From Streptomyces spiroverticillatus (GTDB lineage: Bacteria; Actinomycetota; Actinomycetes; Streptomycetales; Streptomycetaceae), in the NCBI GenBank assembly GCA_014650415.1, contig BMUX01000009.1, forward strand, positions 124,001-188,000: a DNA stretch of 64,000 nt, written 5' to 3'. The notes under the pieces were generated by a model, which was not told the DNA's origin, ran no database searches, and worked only from the letters and a program-made list of their open reading frames with translations. Below are positions 44,766 to 52,183 of the stretch, one piece after another. The position numbers and the translations under genes are program-made. The number at the start of each line of letters is the position of its first letter. Positions within the stretch are counted from its first letter, which is position 1.

Positions 44766-45101
44766 TTACTTCACCGACCAGTCGGCGCGCTCGACGACCA
44801 CCGGCTGCTCGCGCCGCCCGCGCCCCACGCCGGCCTTCTCCGCAGCGGCGTACAGCGACCGCAGCGCGATCAGCATGATCCCGATGTCATCGAGCAGCAC
44901 GGGATCGGGCAGCAGGTCCACCGGGCTGACCAGATAGACCACGGCCCCCCAGAACAGAAACTTGTTCTCGACCGGAATCCCCGCCTCGTTCAGCAGCTTC
45001 CGGGCCTTCACCATCTTGACCAGCAGGATCACGGCGACGACGACCATCGCCACGACCGCGAGCCCTGCCAGGACCAGCAGAACGACCGTCCCGTCACTCA
45101 T
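44766..45101 (-). CDS. DUF1232 (YkvA-like) membrane protein
   Basis: 111 aa from ATG 45101 (GAGGAGG upstream). The N-terminal span is VVLLVLAGLAVVAMVVVAVILLV. The DUF1232 motif follows: LFWGAVVYLVSPVDLLPDPVLLDDIGIML. It ends in basic then acidic residues. Function unknown; it is found across bacteria as a small membrane protein. The longer frame to 46088 is antisense to the next gene and is not real. Confidence 0.88.
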   Translation of the reverse strand: MSDGTVVLLVLAGLAVVAMVVVAVILLVKMVKARKLLNEAGIPVENKFLFWGAVVYLVSPVDLLPDPVLLDDIGIMLIALRSLYAAAEKAGVGRGRREQPVVVERADWSVK

Positions 45102-45201
45102 GAGTCCTCCTCGTCGGCGTCCCCGTACGTGTACCCGGACGACGGCGTTCCGCCACCCCCCGTGCGCAGGTTCCCCCAGGTGCACCGACCACCCACCTTT
45201 T

Positions 45202-45211
45202 AGTACGTACT
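45202..45211. promoter_or_regulatory. AGTACGTACT palindrome
   Basis: Perfect 10-bp palindrome within an AT-richer patch, 80 bp before the imine-reductase-like gene. It could be an operator; no regulator is adjacent in this window. Confidence 0.35.
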
Positions 45212-45290
45212 TGAGCGCGGCGGCACGCGCCCCGAAGCTGGAGTCAGCCCACTCGGGCCCACTCCACCCCCTCCGCAAGGGAGCTCCGCC

Positions 45291-46193
45291 ATGCCCGCAC
45301 ACGCCACACCCGCCCCCTCCGCCTCCCCTGTGACGGTCCTGGGCCTCGGCCTGATGGGCTACGCCCTCGCCGACGCACTCCTCACGGCGGGCCACCAGGT
45401 CACGGTCTGGAACCGCACGCCCGCCAAGGCGGACCCTCTCGTCGCACGGGGCGCGACACTCGCCCCGTCCGTCCGCGAGGCGATCGAATCGAGCCCCCTC
45501 ACGATCTCCTGCGTCCTGGACTACGACACCCAACACGCCCTCCTGACCCCCGCCGCCGGCGCCCTCCACGGCCGCACGCTGGTGAGCCTCACCAACGGCA
45601 CCCCCGCCCAGGCCCGCGAGACGGAAGCCTGGGCACTGGCCCTCGGCGCGACCTACCTCGACGGCGGAATCATGGCCGTACCCCACCAGATCGACACCCC
45701 CGAGGCCTTCCTCTTCTACAGCGGCGCCCAGGACCCCTTCGACCAGCACCACCCCACCCTCTCCGTCCTCGGCACCCCCCACCACCTGAGCACGGACGTG
45801 GGCGTCGCCGCCCTCTACGACCTCGCCCTCCTCAGTGCGATGGACATGATGTTCGCGGGCTTCTTCCACGCGACAGCGGTGGCGACCTCCCACAAGGGCA
45901 CGTCCGCGACGGACTTCGCGCCGCACCTGGTCGCCTGGCTGACGAGCATGCTGAGCATGGTCCCGCTGATGGCCGCCGACATCGACTCCCCGGCCGCCCC
46001 TGCCTACGCCCAGTCCCTCGACCTGGTGGCGGCCGCCGCCCAGAACATGGCGGACGCGGCCCGCGAGGCTGGAGTCCTCCCGGACCACTTCGACCGCTCG
46101 GTCACTGCTTTGCGGCAGCGCATCGCCTCCGGCGAAACGGAGTACACGGCCGCCTCAGCGGTGTCCCAGCTGCGGGTCCCGGCCCGGGGGTGA
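45291..46193 (+). CDS. Imine-reductase-like NAD(P)-binding protein
   Basis: 300 aa from ATG 45291 with AAGGGAG upstream. Rossmann motif VLGLGLMGYALADALL and VWNRTPAKADPL mark an NADP(H)-binding 6-phosphogluconate/hydroxyisobutyrate dehydrogenase-like fold. ATYLDGGIMAVPHQ and YDLALLSAMDMMFAGFFHA place it with the imine reductase subgroup, which reduces cyclic imines. It is monocistronic, followed by the HigBA-like pair. Confidence 0.88.
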   Translation: MPAHATPAPSASPVTVLGLGLMGYALADALLTAGHQVTVWNRTPAKADPLVARGATLAPSVREAIESSPLTISCVLDYDTQHALLTPAAGALHGRTLVSLTNGTPAQARETEAWALALGATYLDGGIMAVPHQIDTPEAFLFYSGAQDPFDQHHPTLSVLGTPHHLSTDVGVAALYDLALLSAMDMMFAGFFHATAVATSHKGTSATDFAPHLVAWLTSMLSMVPLMAADIDSPAAPAYAQSLDLVAAAAQNMADAAREAGVLPDHFDRSVTALRQRIASGETEYTAASAVSQLRVPARG

Positions 46194-46273
46194 GTCCCTC
46201 GCCGGGCCGGGAGGTCAACATCCTCCGTCCGACCGCTCTCCCGGATGAATGACCTCACACGCCCTCCCGGCAA

Positions 46274-46291
46274 GTTAACGCTTGCATTAAC
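46274..46291. promoter_or_regulatory. Palindrome GTTAACGC-TT-GCATTAAC before HigBA-like genes
   Basis: Arms of 8 bp with a single mismatch, placed nine bases before the start of the toxin-like gene, in an AT-rich spot. It fits an autoregulatory toxin-antitoxin operator that the XRE-type antitoxin would bind. Confidence 0.6.
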
Positions 46292-46300
46292 TTCTTGCGC

Positions 46301-46678
46301 GTGACTCAATGGAAAGTAGTCCTCGTGGCTGAGGTCGACACATGGTTCGTGGAACTGGCACGGACAGACTGGGAGAGCGCCGGGCAGGTGGCGGACGCCA
46401 TCGACATGCTGGCCACGTTCGGCCCCACGCTCGGCCGCCCTCTGGTCGACCGGATCAAGGGCGCCGAGCAACACCACCTCAAGGAGCTCCGCCCCGGTTC
46501 GGCGGGCACGAGCGAGATCCGGATCCTGTTCGCCTTCGACCCCGTGCGCCGCGCCGTCCTATTGGTGGCCGGTGACAAGGCCGGCGACTGGCACCGTTGG
46601 TACGAGAGCAATGTGCCGATCGCCGAGAAGCGCTACCAGCAGCACCTGACCGAGATTGAGACCAGGGAGTACGAATGA
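46301..46678 (+). CDS. higB: HigB/RelE-type toxin-like protein
   Basis: 125 aa from GTG 46301; a TTG at 46295 or a later GTG at 46325 is possible, and no ribosome-binding site is visible, so it may be leaderless. The sequence has WFVELARTDWESAGQVADAI, LGRPLVDRIKG, HHLKELRPGSAGTSEIRILFAFDP and RRAVLLVAGDKAGDW, matching the Gp49-like/HigB group of ribosome-dependent mRNA interferases. It overlaps the antitoxin gene by ATGA. The palindrome at 46274 is the likely operator. Confidence 0.85.
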   Translation: MTQWKVVLVAEVDTWFVELARTDWESAGQVADAIDMLATFGPTLGRPLVDRIKGAEQHHLKELRPGSAGTSEIRILFAFDPVRRAVLLVAGDKAGDWHRWYESNVPIAEKRYQQHLTEIETREYE

Positions 46679-47013
46679 GCACGGTCGACTGGGAAGAAAC
46701 CAAGCGCAAGGTGATCGCGGAGCGTCGCGCCGCCGGGCTACCCGTGCGCAGCCCCGAGGAGAAGCGGGCCGCCATGGAACGCCTCACGGCGGAGGTACGG
46801 GCGTACCGCCTCGCCGAACTACGCCGCGAGCAGTCGCTCACACAGCGCGACGTCGCCGCGACGATGGGGGTGTCTGCCCCGCGCGTGTCGGCCATCGAGC
46901 ACGGTGACGCCGATAGGACCGAGGTGGCGACGCTGCGGTCGTACGTGGAAGCCCTCGGCGGCCGCCTTCGCGTGGTGGCCGATTTCGGCGACACCGAATT
47001 CACGGTGGCCTGA
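46675..47013 (+). CDS. higA: HigA-type XRE antitoxin
   Basis: 112 aa from ATG 46675 (GGGAG upstream, overlapping the toxin stop). The N-terminal half is helical (ERRAAGLPVRSPEEKRA). The XRE domain is at about residues 50-100 (LRREQSLTQRDVAATMGVSA, RVSAIEHGDADRTEVATL, SYVEALGGRLRVVADFG). It should neutralise the toxin and repress the operon at the palindrome upstream. The order toxin-first is typical of HigBA. Confidence 0.88.
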   Translation: MSTVDWEETKRKVIAERRAAGLPVRSPEEKRAAMERLTAEVRAYRLAELRREQSLTQRDVAATMGVSAPRVSAIEHGDADRTEVATLRSYVEALGGRLRVVADFGDTEFTVA

Positions 47014-47104
47014 GTTCCCCGCCCCCGGTCCGCCGACCGGGCCAAGCCCAGGCCGCAGCCCCGAGCGACGTGAACACCTCCCACTCGCCCCGCCCCAACT
47101 CCCT

Positions 47105-47494
47105 CTACTCAACAGCCGCTTGCCCTGCATGAGCCATCCGCCCGACCAGCCCCTCGGCGAAGTCCGGTACGTCCTCGACCACCGGCACCCGCCCCATCGC
47201 GGCCCGGTGCCGCCGCGCCGCCCGGCTCGTATTGCGGAGCACGTTCGTGGCGATGCCCAGGAGCCACGCCCGTACGCTCTCCCCCTCGTCCCGCACCTTC
47301 TCGCGCAGCCGCCACGCCTCCAGGAAGGTCAGGGACACGACGTCCTGCGCGGCGTCCCAGTCGCCGCTGTACCGGACGGCGTGGCGGTACACGAACGCGG
47401 AGTGCTCACGGAAGAGTTCACGGAACACGTCGGGATCGCCCGCACGGATGCGGGCGTGCACGGAGGTCGGCTTCACACCTCTTCTTGTCCGCAC
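47105..47494 (-). pseudogene. ECF sigma factor truncated after region 2
   Basis: About 129 aa, assuming GTG 47494 with GAGGGG upstream. It holds sigma region 2: ARIRAGDPDVFRELFREHSA, YRHAVRYSGDWDAAQDVVSL, TFLEAWRLREKVRDEGE and LLGIATNVLRNTSRAARRHR. It then stops in VGRMAHAGQAAVE. Full-length proteins continue with region 4 for -35 recognition, which is absent here and not found in other frames downstream, where the HigBA genes converge. It is probably non-functional, or it could bind core RNA polymerase without promoter recognition. Confidence 0.7.
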
Positions 47495-48029
47495 CCACCC
47501 CTCGGTTCCCGTGACGCCCGTCACACTCACCCCGTCGCCGGCCGCGCCAGGTCGCGCACGGACTCGCCTCCACCCCGCGGGGGGGCAGTACGGACACGAC
47601 GTCCGCCTCCCCCACCGCCCGGAACAAGCCATGCATCCCCCCCGGCCGCCACACGGCCACGGTGCACCTCATCGACTGTGAGGCGGAACCGGGCGGCCGC
47701 ACTGCGGACGGCACCCCGTCCCCCCACGCCCTGCCGGACTTCCTCGTCCTCCTCAACCCGGCACCCTCGGAGCCGGGCCCCTTCCGTGCCGCCGTGGAAA
47801 CCTTCGACCGCCCCGATCGCTGAGCCCGACAGCCCGGGACTGCTCCTGCGCATCGACGTCAAGGTGTTGACCGGCCGGCCGTACTTGGCAAACAGGAATT
47901 CCCGCGTCGGGCGGAATGCACCGCGTGGCCACCACCGACAACCGATCCGGCCGATCACCGAATCCCATTCCCCGCATGTTCCCTTACGATTTCTTGCGCT
48001 TTCTTCGCGCGCGGGAAATGCGTGAAGGG
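47495..48029. other. Region with possible gene remnant upstream of csp 2
   Basis: 535 bp. On the plus strand a short frame, 47662-47823, reads VHLIDCEAEPGGRTADGT and ends ETFDRPDR; it could be the tail of a decayed gene, but it lacks a good start. A GTGACGGGCGTCAC palindrome lies near the sigma-factor start. The 3' side of the second csp gene shows no clear terminator. Confidence 0.35.
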
Positions 48030-48233
48030 TCAGCAGGGTGTGATGTTCTCCGCCGTCGGGCCCTTTTCGTGGGGGACGAGGTCGAAGGTGACTTTCTGGC
48101 CCTCGGTCAGTGCCTGGGGGTCGTCGCCCGCGATGTGGGCGAAGTGGGCGAACACGTCTGTGCCGTCCTCGTCCTGCTCGATGAAGCCGAAGCCCCTGGC
48201 CGCGTTGAACCACTTCACAGTGCCGGACGCCAT
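48030..48233 (-). CDS. Cold-shock protein, CspA family (second copy)
   Basis: 67 aa from ATG 48233 with GAAGGAGACGG. It begins MASGTVKWFNAARGFGFIEQ and keeps VFAHFAHIAGDD. It is more diverged than the 7093 copy and ends in ITPC. The ATG is confirmed by the exact family length. Neighbouring on the same strand, 247 bp upstream, is a MerR-like gene, an arrangement seen in Streptomyces. It binds single-stranded nucleic acid. Confidence 0.95.
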   Translation of the reverse strand: MASGTVKWFNAARGFGFIEQDEDGTDVFAHFAHIAGDDPQALTEGQKVTFDLVPHEKGPTAENITPC

Positions 48234-48480
48234 TTCCGTCTCCTTCGGGCCGTACGCCGGCCTCGCAATTCGCGGTGCCGGATCGCGCAGTGATGCCCCA
48301 CTCGGAGAAAAGGCACGAGTGCAACGGAAATTGACAGTAGCACGGCGTAATTGGGCTCCGGGCGGGCTGTTTTCTCCGTCGGCGGGGGCAGGAATTGACG
48401 TGCAGGGGGAGCAGCTCTTACGGGGCGGGGCGGCTGCGGCATCCGTGTGCCGCGCCGCCCTCGGGGCGCCGCTCCCCGGA

Positions 48481-48822
48481 TCAGGGCGCGGGCGGCGGCT
48501 CCTGCGACGCCTCGGCGGCCTTGCGGTACTCGGCGTTGAGCCGGCGGGCCTCTTCGAGCTGGTCCTCAAGAATGATGATGCGGCAGGCCGCTTCGATCGG
48601 GGTGCCCTGGTCGACCAGTTCGCGGGCGCGTGCGGCGATGCGCAACTGGTAGCGGGAGTAGCGCCGGTGGCCGCCCTCGGAACGGAGCGGGGTGATCAGC
48701 CGGGCCTCGCCGACGGCGCGGAGGAACCCCTGTGTGGTTCCCAGCAGCGCGGCGGCCCGGCCCATGGTGTAGGCGGGGTAATCATCGTCGTCGAGACGGT
48801 CGAGCGAGTCGTCTGCTGTCAT
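48481..48822 (-). CDS. MerR-like DNA-binding protein
   Basis: 113 aa from ATG 48822 (GAGAGG upstream). A winged HTH of MerR type: YTMGRAAALLGTTQGFLRAV, RLITPLRSEGGHRRYSRYQL, and a helical tail, AARARELVDQGTPIEAACR, then EDQLEEARRLNAEYRKAAE. It lacks an effector-binding domain, like small MerR proteins such as BldC. It faces a 780-bp non-coding region with eight GTACTGC copies, and a leader hairpin at 48849-48880. It may bind those repeats, though nothing proves it. Confidence 0.9.
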   Translation of the reverse strand: MTADDSLDRLDDDDYPAYTMGRAAALLGTTQGFLRAVGEARLITPLRSEGGHRRYSRYQLRIAARARELVDQGTPIEAACRIIILEDQLEEARRLNAEYRKAAEASQEPPPAP

Positions 48823-48848
48823 TGGCACCTCTCTGCGGAACGCGTGGA

Positions 48849-48880
48849 GGGGCCCTGGCGCCATTTGGCACCAGGGCCCC
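48849..48880. promoter_or_regulatory. Leader hairpin before MerR-like gene
   Basis: Arms of 14 bp (48849-48862 and 48867-48880, GGGGCCCTGGCGCC type) with one mismatch and an ATTT loop. It sits 27 bp before the MerR-like start on the minus strand, so it would lie in the 5' leader. It may be an attenuator, or a terminator for upstream transcription. Confidence 0.5.
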
Positions 48881-49021
48881 GAAGGAACTGCTACACCATC
48901 CGTCGGCCTGTGTACGAGGCCGACCTTCTGTTTCCGCCGACCCGACCTGAATGCTGCCGGGGTTGCGGGGATCGCGGTTGCTTGACCGGAGACCACCTCA
49001 CTGTCGCGATGTCCTGCGGTA

Positions 49022-49047
49022 CCCGGGTGTTCAGTCTTTCACCCGGG
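49022..49047. promoter_or_regulatory. Inverted repeat CCCGGGTG/CACCCGGG
   Basis: Perfect 8-bp arms with a 10-nt loop in the non-coding region, 200 bp upstream of the MerR-like start. Role unknown. Confidence 0.35.
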
Positions 49048-49095
49048 CGATCCTGATGGCGTCTGGCTCCTCCGTTCTCCCTCTGGGACTGGTAC

Positions 49096-49361
49096 GTACT
49101 GCTGGTGTTGCTGATGTTGCGTACTGCTGATCGTGCTCCCCGGTGCGTGCGTCCGCAGCCGACGCCTTCACCGGGGTACTGCTCCTTCACTTCACTGCGG
49201 GGTACTGCATGGGTGATGCGGTACTGCACGGGTACTGCTGTCGGCGGCCCCTGATCACTGCGGGCCACCCGGTCCGGTCGCCAGTTCCGTCGCCGTACTG
49301 CGCATTCCTTGGCTTCGGCACTCCGCCACCGCACCGCTCTGCTGTGCACTTTCGGTACTGC
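49096..49361. repeat. Eight copies of GTACTGC
   Basis: Copies begin at 49096, 49121, 49176, 49202, 49221, 49232, 49295 and 49355, all in the same orientation. A given 7-mer is expected about once in 16 kb. Irregular spacing (11 to 63 bp) argues against simple slippage and for repeated binding sites. Confidence 0.8.
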
Positions 49362-49602
49362 TGCCCGGCAGTTCGTGTCTGCCGGGTTCTGCTCGATCTC
49401 GGCTACATGAGAAACCATAGCCGTGGCGGCAGCGAATGTCTACCTTCGCCAAGGTAGATTTTCGACGCTGGTCGCGAGAGGCAGTCGGTGTTCAGGGCTG
49501 CAAGGTGCTGACAGCCCTGTGACCTGCGGTGACCCCTGTGCCCCCAGGACACCCGTATGGCAGACTCGCGGGCTGAAATTCCAACGGCATCGGGGGATCG
49601 CC

Positions 49603-51858
49603 ATGCAGCCACCGCCTCATCCGCAGCCGCAGCCGCACCCGCACCCGCAGGGGCATCCGCAAGGGCCTTACGGGCCACCCGGGGGGTACGTTCCCGGGCC
49701 GCCGCCGCCCCAGCAGCCTGAGCCGGCGAGGTTGCTCGCCAAGGTGCAGAGCCTCAGCAAGATGGCCGTGCTGGGGGTGCTGTTCGGTGTGCCGTTGAGC
49801 TTTGGTGGGGCGCATTACGGGATCACGCAGAAGCCGGCGGGGTTCATAGCCGCGCTGATAGGTGCCGTGCTGCTGCTCGGTGGGGTGTTGGGGTTCGTGC
49901 GGGTCAGTGCGTTGCGGAGGCAGTTGCGGGCGCACATGCCCGAGGCGCAGCGGTCGCCCGTCGCGCATCTGGCCAGTGCGCGGAAGGCCGCCACGCTGGC
50001 CGCGTATCTCAACGGGTTGTTGGTGCTGCTCGGGCTCGCCGGTGGTGGGTGGCTGCTCGTGATGGGTGGGGAGTGGGGGGCGTACGAGAACTCGTTCGGG
50101 TTCGGTGCGCTGATGATGGGGGTTGTGCTGCCGCTCGGGCTGGCGCTCGCGGCCGGAACGACGATTCCGGATCTGTTGAGGGTGGTGCCTGCCGGGGCCC
50201 GGACCGGGCAGGCCCTGTACGGGGTCTTCACGCTCGTCGCGACGTTGATGATCGTGCGGGGGGACGGGATCCTGGCGAAGGCCGTGGGCGGCGTCATCGC
50301 GCTGGTCGCGCTCGGGGCGATCAAGCTGCTCGGGCGGTGCATGCGGCAGATGGGCGGGTTGCCCGCGCGGGCGCCGGCCGGGCCTTCGCAGCAGCCCCAG
50401 CAGCCGTATGTTCCGCCGCAGCCCGGGCCGTACGGGAACGGTCCGTACAACAATGCTCCGTACGGGAATCAGCCCTACCCCCAGCCCCAGCCCCCCGCTC
50501 CCCCGCGCAGCCGTGGCGGGCTCATCACCGCCCTCGTGCTGGTGCTGCTGCTCGTCGTGGGCGGCGGCGGGTTCTACTACGCCCACCACACCGGCCTCAT
50601 CGGCGGCTCCGAGCCCAGCACCGACGTCACCGAGAGCGCGCAGGCCGCGCAGTTCGGGATCGGTGGGGAGCGGAAGCCGTTGTGGACCGGGGTCATCGGG
50701 CAGTCGCAGGGGCCCTTCCGGGCCGTCGCCGGTGACCGGGTCGGGGTCCGGATCGCGGGCAATGTGCTGTGGGGGTACGACCTCAAGTCCGGCCGCAAGG
50801 TGTGGGAGTTGAGCGACGACCGGGGGCACGAGATCTGTGCCGTCGCGCCGACCACGCAGGGGAATCTGCTGGCCATGCTCGTCCGGCAGGGCGGCGGCGA
50901 CCGGTGCGGGGCCGTCTCCGGCATCGACGTCAACACCGGCAAGGAGCTGTGGAGCCGAGCCGTCATGAAGGACGACGAGCAGCAGGGCATGCGCCAGCCG
51001 GAGATCGCCTTCGCGGGGGACTCGATCGTGACGGCGGGTGGGGCCGGGCCGGTCGTGCTCGACGCCCGCAGCGGGAAGGTCCGGTGGAGTGGGGCCGCGC
51101 AGCGGAACCAGGACGGGGAGGCGTTGGCCGTCGCGCACGTGAAGGTGCGTGGTGGTCGGGTCGTGGCGAGTTACGTTCCCGAGCTGGGGGCGGATACGCC
51201 GAAGCTCCAGGTCTTCGACCTGCGGTCCGGAAAGGTCCTCGACCGGCCGGAACTGCCCGAGGCCCCGAAGACGGTGGACGGCGGCAAGCGCGGCCACGCC
51301 CGCATCATGGGTGCCGAGCCGCTCGTCGTCGCCGTGGACAGCGACGGCATGCGCGACCCCGTGTACTACTCCCGCTCCGGGAAGAAGTGGGTGCCGCTGC
51401 GCACGGCCGACGTCCAGGGCAAGAGCATCCGCAAGCACGAGGAGCAGGACGGTGTCGTCGCCGACGACACCACGTACGTGCAGGCCTTCAAGACCGATGA
51501 CATGACGCTGGACGTCGGGTTCGACACCGTCGTCGTCGGCTTCGACCTGAAGACGGGCGCGGTGCGCTGGCAGCACGCCCTGAAGCGGGATTCCAGCGAG
51601 ATCCGCTTCCTGCCGGGCGGGCCGAGGGGGTCCGTGCGGGCGGTCGTGTCGGCGTACTACACCGGCCTGCAGCTGTACGCGTTCCCGTTGGCCGGCGGCG
51701 AGGCCGTGCGGGGCGGGCGGCTGGCCCTGGACTCCGACGACGGGGACTCGACGAGCGCCTTCGGGGGGACCTTCGACGCGGCGGTCGGCGCAGGGACGCT
51801 GTTCGCGGTCAACGGGCTGGGGACGGCGGTGGCGGGGTTCCCGGTCGGGGAGAAGTAG
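49603..51858 (+). CDS. Membrane protein with C-terminal PQQ-type beta-propeller
   Basis: 751 aa from ATG 49603 (CGGGGGA upstream). A proline/histidine/glutamine-rich start (PHPQPQPHPHPQ) is followed by several membrane spans (LGVLFGVPLSFGGAHYGITQ, GFIAALIGAVLLLGGVLGF, LNGLLVLLGLAGGGWLL and others). After a second Pro/Tyr-rich linker there is one more span (GLITALVLVLLLVVGGGGFYY). An exported PQQ-like propeller then follows, with GVRIAGNVLWGYDLKSGRKV, GIDVNTGKELWSR, VLDARSGKVRW, FDLKTGAVRWQ. It may be a sensor or scaffold; there is no dehydrogenase evidence. It lies by the GTACTGC region. Confidence 0.85.
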   Translation: MQPPPHPQPQPHPHPQGHPQGPYGPPGGYVPGPPPPQQPEPARLLAKVQSLSKMAVLGVLFGVPLSFGGAHYGITQKPAGFIAALIGAVLLLGGVLGFVRVSALRRQLRAHMPEAQRSPVAHLASARKAATLAAYLNGLLVLLGLAGGGWLLVMGGEWGAYENSFGFGALMMGVVLPLGLALAAGTTIPDLLRVVPAGARTGQALYGVFTLVATLMIVRGDGILAKAVGGVIALVALGAIKLLGRCMRQMGGLPARAPAGPSQQPQQPYVPPQPGPYGNGPYNNAPYGNQPYPQPQPPAPPRSRGGLITALVLVLLLVVGGGGFYYAHHTGLIGGSEPSTDVTESAQAAQFGIGGERKPLWTGVIGQSQGPFRAVAGDRVGVRIAGNVLWGYDLKSGRKVWELSDDRGHEICAVAPTTQGNLLAMLVRQGGGDRCGAVSGIDVNTGKELWSRAVMKDDEQQGMRQPEIAFAGDSIVTAGGAGPVVLDARSGKVRWSGAAQRNQDGEALAVAHVKVRGGRVVASYVPELGADTPKLQVFDLRSGKVLDRPELPEAPKTVDGGKRGHARIMGAEPLVVAVDSDGMRDPVYYSRSGKKWVPLRTADVQGKSIRKHEEQDGVVADDTTYVQAFKTDDMTLDVGFDTVVVGFDLKTGAVRWQHALKRDSSEIRFLPGGPRGSVRAVVSAYYTGLQLYAFPLAGGEAVRGGRLALDSDDGDSTSAFGGTFDAAVGAGTLFAVNGLGTAVAGFPVGEK

Positions 51859-51866
51859 CCCGACCG

Positions 51867-51969
51867 TGCCCCTTCAGGGGCGCGGGGAACTGCGCGCCCA
51901 GCCACGACGCGCCCGCACGGAGCCGTGCAATTGCCCCGCGGGTTTAGGTGAAGGGGCGGGGCTGGGGAC
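51867..51969. repeat. Interspersed repeat, family B copy
   Basis: Reads GTGCCCCTTCAGGGGCGCGG, GGAACTGCGCGCCCAGCCAC, then GCGGGTTTAGGTGAAGGGGC and GGGGCTGGGG. It is directly after the propeller gene and followed by a family A copy, so both families are present at this junction. Confidence 0.75.
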
Positions 51970-52055
51970 CCTCTGGCCCGGCGGACCGGTGCTTCACGTC
52001 CCCGGCACGGGGAGGCGCCCCGAGGGCCCTGGAGCTGCGCGCACCCGACGTGCAA

Positions 52056-52158
52056 GGTGCGGGCAGGGGCCGGTGCCGGGGTGGGCCCGGATCGGGCGGG
52101 CCGCCCCCTTGCCCGCCCGTCCCGCCCCCGGGGGGCGGCCCCGCCGCCCAAGGGGGCG
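52056..52158. repeat. Interspersed palindromic repeat, family A copy 3
   Basis: GGTGCGGGCAGGGGCCGG, GTGGGCCCGGATCGGGC, CCGCCCCCTTG and CAAGGGGGCGAG. It matches copies 1 and 2 base for base over most of its length and lies 25 bp from the stop of the convergent amidohydrolase gene. Confidence 0.75.
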
Positions 52159-52183
52159 AGGGTGGTGGAAGGGCCCCGGAGGG

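Larger units (their letters stand above)
48823..49602. other. 780-bp non-coding region with clustered GTACTGC repeats
   Basis: No convincing gene: the one minus-strand frame, 48891-49418, has poor codon bias. It holds a 14-bp hairpin at 48849-48880, a second one at 49022-49047 (CCCGGGTG/CACCCGGG) and eight copies of GTACTGC between 49096 and 49361. It separates the divergent MerR-like and PQQ-propeller genes, so it probably contains complex regulation or an RNA. Confidence 0.6.

Noticed and set aside
48891-49418. Minus-strand frame of 175 codons in the GTACTGC region
   Set aside because: Codon bias does not match neighbours, no ribosome-binding site, and the sequence is dominated by the repeated 7-mer.
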